A DNA stretch of 64,000 nt. Source: Luteimonas wenzhouensis. GTDB taxonomy: Bacteria > Pseudomonadota > Gammaproteobacteria > Xanthomonadales > Xanthomonadaceae. The stretch lies in contig NZ_VOHE01000002.1 in NCBI RefSeq assembly GCF_007859305.1, positions 434,001 through 498,000 on the forward strand, in the 5' to 3' direction. Under the pieces are notes generated by a model that ran no database searches, was not told the DNA's origin, and worked only from the letters and a program-made list of their open reading frames with translations. The first letter of the stretch is position 1, and each line of letters opens with the position of its first letter. The position numbers and the translations under genes were made by a program. Below, piece by piece: positions 45,380 through 54,452 of the stretch.

Positions 45380-47775
45380 GCCGCCTCCCCCAGCAGTTCC
45401 AGCACCCTGGTCCCGGCCTCCTTGACCGAGCTGCCGTCCACCTCGCTCGAGGCCAGCACCGGGCCGACGCAGGCCGGGCAGCCGTGCGCGCAGGGACACG
45501 CGCGGATGAGCTCGAGCGCCTGCCGGCGCAGGTCCTCGCGCCGCTCGAACAGCGGCAGCGACAGCCCGACGCCGCCCGGGTAGTTGTCGTAGAGGAACAG
45601 CGTCGGCGTGAACCCGCGCGTGGGATCCGCCAGCGCCTCGCCGCTGTCGCCCGAGCGCAGCTGGCCGCGCCCGCCCTGGTCGGCGGTGGCGAACCAGGCG
45701 CCGTCGCCGCTGCCCACGGCCTTCTGCAGGTCGCGCCCCTCGGCCATCACCGACACCATCGCCACCAGGTGCAGCGCGTAGGCCGCCGACAGGAACCCGT
45801 CCAGCGCCTCCTGGCGCGAGGCGAAGCGCGCTTCGAGCACGTGCTGCGGCAGCTGCCACCAGCAGGCGGTGGTGTGCAGCTCCTGGTCCGGCAGGTTCAC
45901 CGGCCCGTAGCCGATGTTCTCGTGGGTGTGGAAGCGGATCTTCTTGTAGCCCGACACCCGCCGCAGTACGTGCACCTCGCCGTGGTGCGCGCTGCCCTGC
46001 CCCGCCGGCGCGCCCTCGGCCTCGTCGAGCACCTTGAGCCTGGTGTAGTCGATGGCGTCGGTGTAGTAGTCGACGTGGGTCCTGCGCACGTAGGCCTTGC
46101 GCCCCTCCCAGTCCAGGCGCTCGACCTGGTAGGGCTCGGACTGGACCATGTGGATCGCGCCCTCGTACAGGGTGAGCGCGGCGGCCGAGTAATCGACCTC
46201 GGCGATGATCGCCTGGCGCGAGTCGGTGCGGTCCACCACCACGAAGTTGCCGTCGGCCACCGAGCGCAGGTTCACCGCCTGCGCCGGATAGCTGTCGGCG
46301 ATCCACTCCCAGCGCCCGCCTTCCTGGTGCAGCACGCCGCTCTCGGCCAGCACCTCCAGCCACGGCCCGGGCTCCACCGGCCCGAACATGTCGCCCTCCA
46401 CGAACGGCAGTTCGAACGCGGCGCAGCGGATGTGGTCCATCAGGATCAGCGGCTGGTCGGGCGCGATGCGCGCCTGCTCGGGCGTGGCACTGGCGAAGAA
46501 CTCCGGATGCCGCACCACGTACTGGTCGAGCGGCAGGCTGCTCGCCACCAGCACCCCGATCGAAGGCTGCTGGCGGCGCCCGGCGCGGCCGAAGCGCTGC
46601 CAGGTCTGCGCGATCGAGCCCGGGTAGCCGTTGAGCACCACCACGTCCAGGCTGCCGATGTCCACGCCCAGCTCCAGCGCCGAGGTGCTGACGATGCCGT
46701 CCACGCGGCCCGAGCGCATCTCGCGCTCCACCTCGCGCCGCTCGGTGGGCAGGTAGCCGCCGCGGTAGGCGCGGATCCGGCGCGGCTTGCGCGGATCGCT
46801 GTCGAACACCTCCTTGAGGTACTTGGTCAGCACCTCCACCATCAGCCGCGACTGGCAGAACACCATCGTCTTGAGCCCGGCCTTGATCGCCATCCGCGCG
46901 ATCCGGTTGGCCTGCGAGCGCGCCGAGGCGCGGATGCCCAGGTCCGGGTTCACCACCGGCGGGTTCCACAGCAGGATGTGCTTGTCGCCGCTGGGCGCGC
47001 CGCTCTCGGTGATCGCCTCCACCGCGTCCTCGATCAATGCCGCGGCGTGTCCGGCCGCGTTGCCGATCGTGGCCGAGCACAGGATGAACTGCGGCCTCGC
47101 GCCGTAGAACGCGCATACCCGCTTGAGCCGCCGGATCACGTTCGCCACGTGCGAGCCGAACACGCCGCGGTAGGTGTGCACCTCGTCGATCACCACGTAG
47201 CGCAGGTTCTCGAAGAACCGCGCCCACTTGGTGTGGTGCGGCAGGATCGCCTGGTGGAGCATGTCCGGGTTGCTGACCACCACGTCGCCGTGCAGGCGGA
47301 TCGCCTGGCGCGCATCGCCCGGCGTGTCGCCGTCGAAGGTGGCCGCGCGCAGGCCGAGGTCGCCGGCCTTGTTGAGCTCGAGCAGCTCGGCCACCTGGTC
47401 CTGCGCCAGCGCCTTGGTCGGGAACAGGTACAGCGCCTTGGCGCCCTGCTCCAGCGCCGCGCTGACCACCGGCAGGGTGTAGCACAGCGACTTGCCCGAG
47501 GCCGTGGGCGTGGCCACCACCACGTGCCGCCCCGCCCGCGCCGCCTCCCAGGCCCGCGCCTGGTGCGCGTACAGCGAGCGGATCCCGCGCGCCTGCAGCG
47601 CCGCGGCCAGCGCCGGCGGCAGCTCGCGCGGCAGCGGCCGCAGGTCGGGCGCCCGGCCGGGGATGGTGAACTGCCCGGTGACCCGGTCCGAATAGCGGTC
47701 GGCGAGCCGGCGCGCCAGCTGGCCGCCCGACGGCGCGGGCGCAGGCAGCGGCCTGGCGTGGACGATGGCGTTCAT
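45376..47775 (-). CDS. YprA/MrfA-like DEAD/DEAH-box helicase
   Basis: 799 residues. Superfamily 2 motifs: Walker A ATPTASGKSLCY (near 82), DEAH-type box DEVH in YVVIDEVHTYRG, motif III CSATIGNA, motif VI RFGRAGRRQQ. The C-terminal DUF1998-type region carries the four-Cys cluster ACPCAHGCPACVGP, the metal-binding site needed in MrfA. The family unwinds DNA 3'-5' and repairs mitomycin-type lesions independently of UvrABC. It overlaps the exonuclease gene by 4 bp. Start at 47775 (MNAIVHARP); the upstream extension lacks homology. Confidence 0.92.
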   Translation of the reverse strand: MNAIVHARPLPAPAPSGGQLARRLADRYSDRVTGQFTIPGRAPDLRPLPRELPPALAAALQARGIRSLYAHQARAWEAARAGRHVVVATPTASGKSLCYTLPVVSAALEQGAKALYLFPTKALAQDQVAELLELNKAGDLGLRAATFDGDTPGDARQAIRLHGDVVVSNPDMLHQAILPHHTKWARFFENLRYVVIDEVHTYRGVFGSHVANVIRRLKRVCAFYGARPQFILCSATIGNAAGHAAALIEDAVEAITESGAPSGDKHILLWNPPVVNPDLGIRASARSQANRIARMAIKAGLKTMVFCQSRLMVEVLTKYLKEVFDSDPRKPRRIRAYRGGYLPTERREVEREMRSGRVDGIVSTSALELGVDIGSLDVVVLNGYPGSIAQTWQRFGRAGRRQQPSIGVLVASSLPLDQYVVRHPEFFASATPEQARIAPDQPLILMDHIRCAAFELPFVEGDMFGPVEPGPWLEVLAESGVLHQEGGRWEWIADSYPAQAVNLRSVADGNFVVVDRTDSRQAIIAEVDYSAAALTLYEGAIHMVQSEPYQVERLDWEGRKAYVRRTHVDYYTDAIDYTRLKVLDEAEGAPAGQGSAHHGEVHVLRRVSGYKKIRFHTHENIGYGPVNLPDQELHTTACWWQLPQHVLEARFASRQEALDGFLSAAYALHLVAMVSVMAEGRDLQKAVGSGDGAWFATADQGGRGQLRSGDSGEALADPTRGFTPTLFLYDNYPGGVGLSLPLFERREDLRRQALELIRACPCAHGCPACVGPVLASSEVDGSSVKEAGTRVLELLGEAA

Positions 47776-47967
47776 CGATGGACCTGCCCTGGATGGGCGG
47801 GCCAGTGTCGTGGCGGCCCGTCTCACAGGCTGAGCCTGCACGGCCGCGACGCGTCCGCCCGCCCGCGACGCGGACGGTCGCCTCACAACGCAACCGGCGC
47901 GCGCCCAGGCGCGCCGCGCGTGGCCGCCGCCGTGTTGCGTCCCACCGTGGACATCCACCCCACGCCT

Positions 47968-48033
47968 GTAGGAGCGGCTTCAGCCGCGACCGGGATCTCC
48001 GAACGTGCGGGTCGCGGCTGAAGCCGCTCCTAC
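47968..48033. repeat. REP doublet: 23-bp perfect inverted repeat
   Basis: Arms at 47968-47990 and 48011-48033 are exact reverse complements, beginning GTAGGAGCGG and ending GCCGCTCCTAC, around a 20-bp loop. This is the REP/BIME-type element common in xanthomonads and pseudomonads. It stands 30 bp after the betT stop and may act as 3' stabiliser or terminator. A single related arm occurs at 57620. Confidence 0.92.
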
Positions 48034-48062
48034 CAGGGGCTGGTTGCCGCGCGCTGCTGCGC

Positions 48063-50072
48063 TCAACGCACGGCGTTGAGGAAGTGGAGGTGGCGCCCGT
48101 ACTGGTCCAGCACGTCGTGGATCAGTTCGTCGCGGCTCCAGCCCATCACGTCGTAGTCCTGCCCACCCTCGCGCAGGTGCACTTCGGCGCGAAAGGGCTG
48201 CTCGTCCTCGCGCGGCCGGCGGCGCGGGTCGGCGAGCATGAATTCGGCCGGTTCGTAGGCCACGGGGCGCACGCCGTAGAAGAAGTCCATCTCCTCGCCA
48301 TGGCCCACGCGCAGCCAGGGGCCGCCGTGCTCGCCTTCGCCCACGTGCACCTCCAGCCCCTGCAGCCGCAGCTCCGCCGCCACCGCCTCGAGCGCGGGCC
48401 GCACCGTCTCGCGAAGGTACCGCATCACCTGCGGGCGCGTGGGATGCTGCATCAGCGTGCGCAAGCGCGTCTTCCAGTCGCCCACGCCACCGGCCAGGGG
48501 CGCCACCCGCGCGCTGCGCAGGGTCAGGCGTCGCGCCGCATCCATCCGCAGCGCCCGCAGCAGGCCCCAGCACATCAGCAGCATGACCACGGTGAACGGC
48601 AGCGCGCTGGCGATCGTGGCCGCCTGCAGCGCCTCCAGCCCGCCGGCCAGCAACAGGGCGATGGCCACCGCGCCCACGGTGAGCGACCAGAAGATCCGTT
48701 GCCACACCGGCGACTCCCGGTCGTCCCTGGACGAGAGCATGTCGATCACCAGCGCGCCCGAGTCGGCCGACGTGACGAAGAACACCACCACCAGCAATGT
48801 GGCGACCGCCGACGTGACCGTGGCCAGCGGATACGACTCGAGGAACTGGAACAGCGCTACCGAGGTGTCGGCGCGCACCGCCTCGACCAGGCGCGACGTG
48901 CCAGCGCTCGCCAGCTCGCCCATCACCTGGTACAGCGCGCTGTTGCCGTACACCGTCATCCACAGGAAGGTGAAGCCCAGCGGCACCAGCAGCACGCCGA
49001 CCACGAACTCGCGCACCGTGCGCCCGCGCGAGATCCGGGCGATGAACATGCCCACGAACGGCGACCACGCCACCCACCAGCCCCAGTAGAACAGGGTCCA
49101 GCCACCGAGCCAGCCGCTGGGCTGGTAGGCATAGAGGTTGAACGTCATCGAGAAGATGTTCGAGAGGTACATCCCGGTGTTCTGCACCAGCGCCTGCAGC
49201 AGGTGCACGGTGGGACCGGCCAGCAGCACGAAGCCCATCAGCGCCAGCGCCAGCACCATGTTCAGTTCCGACAGCCGCCGGATCCCGCGGTCCAGGCCCG
49301 AGAACACCGAGCCGGTGGCCATCAGCGTGATCACCACGATCAGCAGCACCTGAACCCCCACGCCCACCGGCGTCTGGAACAGGTAGCTCAGCCCCGAGTT
49401 GATCTGGATGACGCCCAGCCCCAGCGACGTGGCCAGGCCGAAGATCGTGCCCAGCACCGCGAAGGTGTCGACCGCGTGGCCGATGCCGCCATGGATGCGC
49501 TCGCCGACCAGCGGGTACAGCGCCGAGCGGATCCGCAGCGGCAGCCCGTGCCGGTAGGAGAAATAGGCCAGCGACAGCGCCACCACCGCGTAGACCGCCC
49601 ACGCATGGATGCCCCAGTGGAAGAAGGTGATCCGCATCGCCTGCCGCGCCGCCGCCACCGTCATCGCATCGCCCACCGGCGGATCGGCGAAATGGATGAT
49701 CGGCTCGGCCACGCCGAAGAACATCAGCCCGATGCCCATCCCCGCCGCGAACAGCATCGCGAACCAGGTGGGATAGCTGTAGTCGGGCCGGCTGTGGTCC
49801 GGCCCCAGCCGGATCCGCCCCAGCCCGCTCGCCCCCAGTCCCACCACGAACACCAGGAACCCCGCCACCGCCAGGATGGTGAACCACCCCGCCTCGTCCG
49901 CCACCCAGGCCTGCGCCCGCCCGAACAGCGCCGCCGACGTGTCCGGTGCCGCGAACGACAGCGCCACCAGCGCCAGCACCACGACCGCGGTGGGAACGAA
50001 GACCGGCGCGAGAATGGAGGTGCGGAGGCCGGGTGGGGCCTCGCCGGGCGGAGTGGGATCGGGGGGCATCAT
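48063..50072 (-). CDS. BCCT family transporter (BetT-like choline/betaine uptake)
   Basis: 669 residues, 12 helices. BCCT signature WTLFYWGWWVAWSPFVGMF (near 320) with the Trp/aromatic box; helix 3 contains GMGIGLMFFGVAEP. A long cytoplasmic C-terminal domain (about 520-669, ending DVLDQYGRHLHFLNAVR) is typical of BetT and senses osmolality. It takes up choline or glycine betaine with Na+ or H+. The start at the first of two ATG codons (50072) has GGAGAG upstream. Betaine demethylation products feed glycine metabolism, a loose link to gcvP here. Confidence 0.92.
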   Translation of the reverse strand: MMPPDPTPPGEAPPGLRTSILAPVFVPTAVVVLALVALSFAAPDTSAALFGRAQAWVADEAGWFTILAVAGFLVFVVGLGASGLGRIRLGPDHSRPDYSYPTWFAMLFAAGMGIGLMFFGVAEPIIHFADPPVGDAMTVAAARQAMRITFFHWGIHAWAVYAVVALSLAYFSYRHGLPLRIRSALYPLVGERIHGGIGHAVDTFAVLGTIFGLATSLGLGVIQINSGLSYLFQTPVGVGVQVLLIVVITLMATGSVFSGLDRGIRRLSELNMVLALALMGFVLLAGPTVHLLQALVQNTGMYLSNIFSMTFNLYAYQPSGWLGGWTLFYWGWWVAWSPFVGMFIARISRGRTVREFVVGVLLVPLGFTFLWMTVYGNSALYQVMGELASAGTSRLVEAVRADTSVALFQFLESYPLATVTSAVATLLVVVFFVTSADSGALVIDMLSSRDDRESPVWQRIFWSLTVGAVAIALLLAGGLEALQAATIASALPFTVVMLLMCWGLLRALRMDAARRLTLRSARVAPLAGGVGDWKTRLRTLMQHPTRPQVMRYLRETVRPALEAVAAELRLQGLEVHVGEGEHGGPWLRVGHGEEMDFFYGVRPVAYEPAEFMLADPRRRPREDEQPFRAEVHLREGGQDYDVMGWSRDELIHDVLDQYGRHLHFLNAVR

Positions 50073-50269
50073 GGCATCTCTCCGGGGTCGACCGGTGGCT
50101 GCCGGCAACTCCAGCAGAACGCAGTCACGACGGCGTGAAAGCAGGCGCGCCACTTCCCCGCCCAAGGCCGCCGGGGTCGTTGCCGCCGGCCCATTCTTGC
50201 AGACCAGGGCCTCACGCTACGCCCGCCGATCGACGGCGGGAACGCCGCGGCGCGCCCGGGCCCCGCGCC

Positions 50270-50275
50270 TATACT
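50270..50275 (+). promoter_or_regulatory. candidate -10 box TATACT for the MBL-fold gene
   Basis: TATACT in the GC-rich divergent gap 50073-50449, 175 bp before the metallo-hydrolase ATG. No clear -35. Apart from this the gap shows no gene or repeat. Confidence 0.35.
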
Positions 50276-50449
50276 CCGCGGCAAGGGCCGGCCCCGGGCG
50301 ACCGGCCGTGGAAGCCCCCGGCGAGCCGCGAACGCCGGCTCCAGCGCAGGAAGCAGGCCCAGGGAACGGACCGGACACCCGGCCACGGCCGGGATGCACA
50401 CGCGACGGCTGCGCCCGCACCGCCGCCACCGACCCACGCAGGCCCCGCC

Positions 50450-51319
<870 letters not shown>

Positions 51320-51418
51320 GTCCCGACATACGGCATCGCGAAGGAGAGTCGCATTTCGCCCCAGGCGTGCGCGTCGGTGGAACTGCGCGAGCGCAGCCAG
51401 GGCACCGCAAATGAACGT

Positions 51419-51661
51419 GTCGCGCTCCTCGGTCACGCGCCGGAGCTCAGCCTTGAGGCGCCGCATTTCAGCCGAGTCAGTCCCCGCCGGCGCGGAACCT
51501 GCGGCCGGCCTGCCGGCCTTCTTCGCCTTCTGCACCCAGTCGTACAGCGTGTGCTTGGGGATTCCGATGCGCGCGGCCACGTCCACCACCGTGAAGCCGC
51601 GCTCGAGCACCTGCTTCACCGCCTCGGCCCTGAACTCATCCGTGTATCGCTTGCTGCTCAT
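51419..51661 (-). pseudogene. IS3-family transposase OrfA, 3'-truncated and inverted
   Basis: About 81 residues of OrfA: MSSKRYTDEFRAEAVKQVLE, the helix-turn-helix VVDVAARIGIPKHTLYDWVQ and the leucine-zipper start MRRLKAELRRVTEERD. Homology stops after ERD, where family members continue ILKKAAAYFAK; the frame then runs into flanking DNA and on across the antisense of the MBL gene. ATG at 51661 with AGAGGTG upstream. It lies opposite to orfB. Confidence 0.85.
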
Positions 51662-51699
51662 GAACACCTCTGCTGTAGCCATGAATTATGGCCTTCGGG

Positions 51700-51724
51700 T
51701 GTCTACAAAAGGCTGGTCGGTCCA
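51700..51724 (+). repeat. IS terminal repeat (left end, inverted)
   Basis: Reads TGTCTA...GGTCCA on the forward strand. Its reverse complement begins TGGACCG and leads directly into orfA, so it is the left end. It matches the terminal repeat at 52403 at most positions. The base after it begins the orfB fragment with no intervening DNA. Confidence 0.85.
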
Positions 51725-52401
51725 GAGTCAAGATCACGCTTGACCTGCGCGAAGCGGGCGAGACCTGCAGCCGCCACCGCGTGCAGCGGCTGATGAAGGC
51801 CGAGGGTCTGCGGGCGCAGGTCGGCTACGGGAGCAAGCCGCGACATCGCGGTGGCCCGGTGGGTGCGGTCGACAACGTGCTCAACCGCGACTTCGCCCCC
51901 GACGCGCGGAACAAGGTCTGGGTCACCGACATCACCTACATCCGCACCTACGAGGGCTGGCTGTTCCTGGCGGCGGTGATGGACCTGTACTCGCGGCAGA
52001 TCGTGGGTTGGGCCACGGCGCCGACGATGACCAGCGACCTGGTGCTGCAGGCCCTGGTGGCGGCGGCATGGCGGCGCAAGCCGGGACCGGGCGTCATGGT
52101 GCACTCCGACCAGGGCAGCCAGTTCACCAGCAGCGACTGGCAATCGTTCCTGAAGGTGCACCGGATGGTGCCGAGCATGAGCCGCCGCGGGAACTGCCAC
52201 GACAACGCGGTGGCCGAGAGCTTCTTCAGCGTCCTGAAAAAGGAGCGGATCAAGCGGCGGATCTACCCGACCAGGGCCGCGGCGGCCTCGGACGTGTTCG
52301 ACTACATCGAGATGTTCTACAACCCGGTTCGTCGGCATGGTTCCGCTGGCGATGTCTCACCGGTAGAGTTCGAAAGGCGCTACGCGCAAAGCGGCCGATG
52401 A
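51725..52401 (+). pseudogene. IS3-family transposase OrfB, 5'-truncated
   Basis: Starts inside the protein at VKITLDLREAGETCSRHRVQ, lacking roughly the first 80 residues (the HTH_21 region). The rve integrase core is complete: first Asp in VWVTDITYIRTY, second in MVHSDQGSQFTS, Glu in DNAVAESFFSVLKKE, and the terminal YNPVRRHGSAGDVSPVEFE. The frame could be translated from a start inside the adjoining terminal repeat, but without OrfA and correct ends transposition is unlikely. Confidence 0.88.
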
Positions 52402-52691
52402 GTGTCTATGAAAATCTGGGCGGTCCAGTCGCGCAGCTGGCGGCGGCCCTCCTCGAGGCTGGGCTGGCCGTCGCGGCCGCAGCAGTCCTCGAGGTAGTCG
52501 TGCAGGGCGGCGGCGCACAGGACGTCGGGGTCGTCGATGCCGGCCTCGACGGCGAGGATGCGCACCAGGGCGACCGGGTGGTTGATGTAGGGCGTGGCGT
52601 CGGCGTCCTTGCGGCGCTGGGCGCGGTGGGCGTGGGCGGCGAAGGCGATCGCGTCCACTACGCGCGCGAGTGGCTGGATGTCGTGGCTCAT
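52380..52691 (-). pseudogene. RelA/SpoT-like HD hydrolase truncated by the IS
   Basis: The first 88 codons (52691-52428) encode the N-terminal part of a small MESH1/SpoT-type HD protein. AHRAQRRKDADATPYINHP carries the first metal-binding His and HP, and AAALHDYLED carries the HD and ED motifs. The next 15 codons, ending at a TGA at 52380, are the IS right end read antisense (WTAQIFIDTHRPLCA). Family members are about 170-200 residues, so roughly half is missing. Strong ribosome site GGGGAGAA before the ATG. Intact homologues hydrolyse (p)ppGpp or NADPH; activity here is doubtful. Confidence 0.85.
52403..52427 (+). repeat. IS terminal repeat (right end)
   Basis: TGTCTA...GGTCCA immediately after the orfB stop. 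Its outer edge is fused to the truncated HD-domain gene, whose reading frame continues through it. Confidence 0.87.
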
Positions 52692-53202
52692 GCGGTTCTC
52701 CCCTGTGGATGCCGGAATGTTGCCCCGGCCGCGTCGCAAAGCTGGGACGGCCGGCCCTGGTCTCGCGGTCCTTGGGACGTCGGCGCCAGCTTCCCTCCCG
52801 CATCCATCCCCTCGGCGACACCCCGGACCGCCTCGGGAACGCCTTCGACAGCGCGGCCATGTCCGCCAACCCCGACACCGGCGCCACGGCCGTGGCCGCC
52901 CTGCCCCTGCGCAGGCGCGCGGCGGCGCGGCCCAGGCGCCTGTGCAGGACCTGGTCGGCGGACGTGGTGCGACTACTGCGTGGAAGGCGAAGGTGCTGCG
53001 CGACATGCCGGCCTCTTGCGCCGGTCGCCCCAGCGGCCAGCGTTCGGCCGGGCCCGCGTGCACGCCGGACAGGGCGCGGGCCAGTCGCGGGTGCGAAAGG
53101 CCGGCAGCGCCCTTCTCCCCGACGGGCCAAACGCCCCGCCCCTCCCCCGCCAGCCGGGGAGGAAGTGGAGGACGCTGCGGGGAGGGGGCGAATGCCCGGG
53201 GA
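52692..53202. other. 511-bp region without a supported gene
   Basis: Lies between the truncated HD gene and the glycosyltransferase stop. Frames on both strands are Arg/Ala/Pro-rich with no family match. It contains GC-rich inverted runs near 53136-53190 (CCCCTCCCCCGCC and GGGGAGGGGG), degenerate relatives of the palindromic repeats. It should contain the promoter of the HD gene. Confidence 0.45.
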
Positions 53203-53859
53203 TCAGGCCGCCGCTTCGAGCGACATCAGGTAGTCGCCGAAGCCGTGGCGGGCGCGGGCGTCGCGTCGGGCGCTGGTGGTGACGGCCGGTTCCGCGTGGC
53301 GGGCGACGGCGAAGCCGGCGCGGTCGAGGGGGTCGCGCAGGGCGCGATCCTCGTGGGCCGGCAGCGGCGGGAAGCCGCCGACCGCGCGATAGGCGTGCGC
53401 GGCCACGCCGAGGTTGGCGCCGTGCACGTGCGGGTGGCCGTCGACGTGGTGTTCGCCGGCGTGGAAGGCGTCGCGCACGCGCGGGGCGAAGTCGAGCCAG
53501 TCGGTGACGCGCACGGTACCGAAGAAGGCGTCGGCGCCGCAGGCGAGCTGCGCGGCGAGCCAGTCGGGCGGCACTTGGCTGTCGGCATCGGTGGAGGCAA
53601 GCCAGCGCGCGCCTTGCTCCAGCAGCAGCGCCGCCGCGGCGGCGCGCGCCCGGCCGACGCAGCGCGCGTCCAGCGACACGGTGCGCACGCCCATCGCGGC
53701 GCAGATGTCGGCGGTGCCGTCGCTGCACGCGTCGAGCGCGACCACCACCTGCACCGGCTCGCCGCGCAACCCTGGCGCGCGAGCGGCGACCAGGATCGAA
53801 CGCAGGCAGCCGGCGATCAGCGCCTGCTCGTCGTGCGCAGGCACCAGCACGCCGATCAC
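53203..53859 (-). CDS. family 2 glycosyltransferase
   Basis: 218 residues, GT-A fold. N-terminal GVLVPAHDEQALIAGCLRSI, the nucleotide-binding VVALDACSDGTADI (near 43), metal motif STDADSQVPPDWL (near 90) and the acceptor-side HGANLGVAAHAYRAVGGFPP with the downstream acidic HEDRAL. Transfers a sugar from a nucleotide donor; acceptor unknown. The GTG start at 53859 overlaps the methyltransferase stop (GTGA). Last gene of the four-gene overlapping cluster. No membrane helix, so probably cytosolic or peripheral. Confidence 0.87.
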   Translation of the reverse strand: MIGVLVPAHDEQALIAGCLRSILVAARAPGLRGEPVQVVVALDACSDGTADICAAMGVRTVSLDARCVGRARAAAAALLLEQGARWLASTDADSQVPPDWLAAQLACGADAFFGTVRVTDWLDFAPRVRDAFHAGEHHVDGHPHVHGANLGVAAHAYRAVGGFPPLPAHEDRALRDPLDRAGFAVARHAEPAVTTSARRDARARHGFGDYLMSLEAAA

Positions 53860-54452
53860 CGCAGGCCCTCGCGCTGGCCCACCGAGGTGGCGTCGCCGCT
53901 CCAGCAGTCGAGCAGGAAGTCGCCGTCGCGGTAGTGGGCGATACGGTGCAGGCCGGGGATCGCGGCCAGGCGCGCGTGCACGCCCACGGTGTCGCTCCGA
54001 CGCGCGTCGAAGCCGTGGCGCCAGTGGCAGGCGAGCAGCACGCCGTTGCGTTCGAGCGATGTCTCGATCCGGTTGGCGAAAGCCTTGAGCGCCGTGTCGT
54101 CGAGGTAGTAGCCCATCTCTCCGACCACGACCAGGTCGAACCGGCCGTCGGGCCATTCGCGCGGATGTTCCATGCAGCGCAGTTCGACATGGCGCAGGCC
54201 GGTGCAGCGCTCGCGCGCCACCGCCACCGCGCGGGGGTTGAGGTCGGTGCCGAGCAGGGCCCGGCAGCGCCCGGCCAGCTCGCGGGTGAGTTCGCCGTTG
54301 GCGCAGCCGATTTCCCAGCCGCGTTCGAACAGCGGTCGCGGCAGCGTGGCCAGCAGCAGGTCGCGCTTGCGGGCTTCGTACCAGCGGCTGCGGTAGCCGA
54401 ACGGGTCGTCGCCCTGCTGCCACACCTGTTCGAAGTAACGCGCCAGGGTCAT
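53856..54452 (-). CDS. class I SAM methyltransferase (NodS-like)
   Basis: 198 residues. Rossmann methyltransferase: WEIGCANGELTRELAGR (motif I, near 45), LLGTDLNPRAVAVARER, RFDLVVVGEMGYYLDD (motif IV, near 108) and ERNGVLLACHWRHG. The FDPFGYRSRWYE-type start and GEMGYYL match the NodS group, in which the archetype N-methylates the deacetylated glucosamine of Nod factors. Overlaps the deacetylase gene by 4 bp and the glycosyltransferase by 4 bp. Substrate inferred, not shown. Confidence 0.87.
   Translation of the reverse strand: MTLARYFEQVWQQGDDPFGYRSRWYEARKRDLLLATLPRPLFERGWEIGCANGELTRELAGRCRALLGTDLNPRAVAVARERCTGLRHVELRCMEHPREWPDGRFDLVVVGEMGYYLDDTALKAFANRIETSLERNGVLLACHWRHGFDARRSDTVGVHARLAAIPGLHRIAHYRDGDFLLDCWSGDATSVGQREGLR

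Larger units (their letters stand above)
51419..52427. mobile_element. rearranged IS3-family insertion sequence
   Basis: Contains the 5' part of orfA on the reverse strand, one terminal repeat at 51700-51724, a 5'-truncated orfB on the forward strand and the other terminal repeat at 52403-52427. In an intact element both orfs read the same way and the termini are inverted. Here the two terminal repeats are in direct orientation (both read TGTCTA...GGTCCA on the forward strand). The 3' end of orfA and the 5' end of orfB are missing. The element is therefore an inversion-plus-deletion derivative and cannot be autonomous. Confidence 0.88.

Noticed and set aside
51320..52430. Prophage or genomic island
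   Set aside because: Only the IS3 remnant is present; there is no integrase, tRNA attachment site or phage gene, and flanking genes look native.
52856..53230. Forward frame starting MSANPDTG downstream of the IS
   Set aside because: Arg/Ala/Pro-rich, no domain, and overlaps the glycosyltransferase end; more likely chance.
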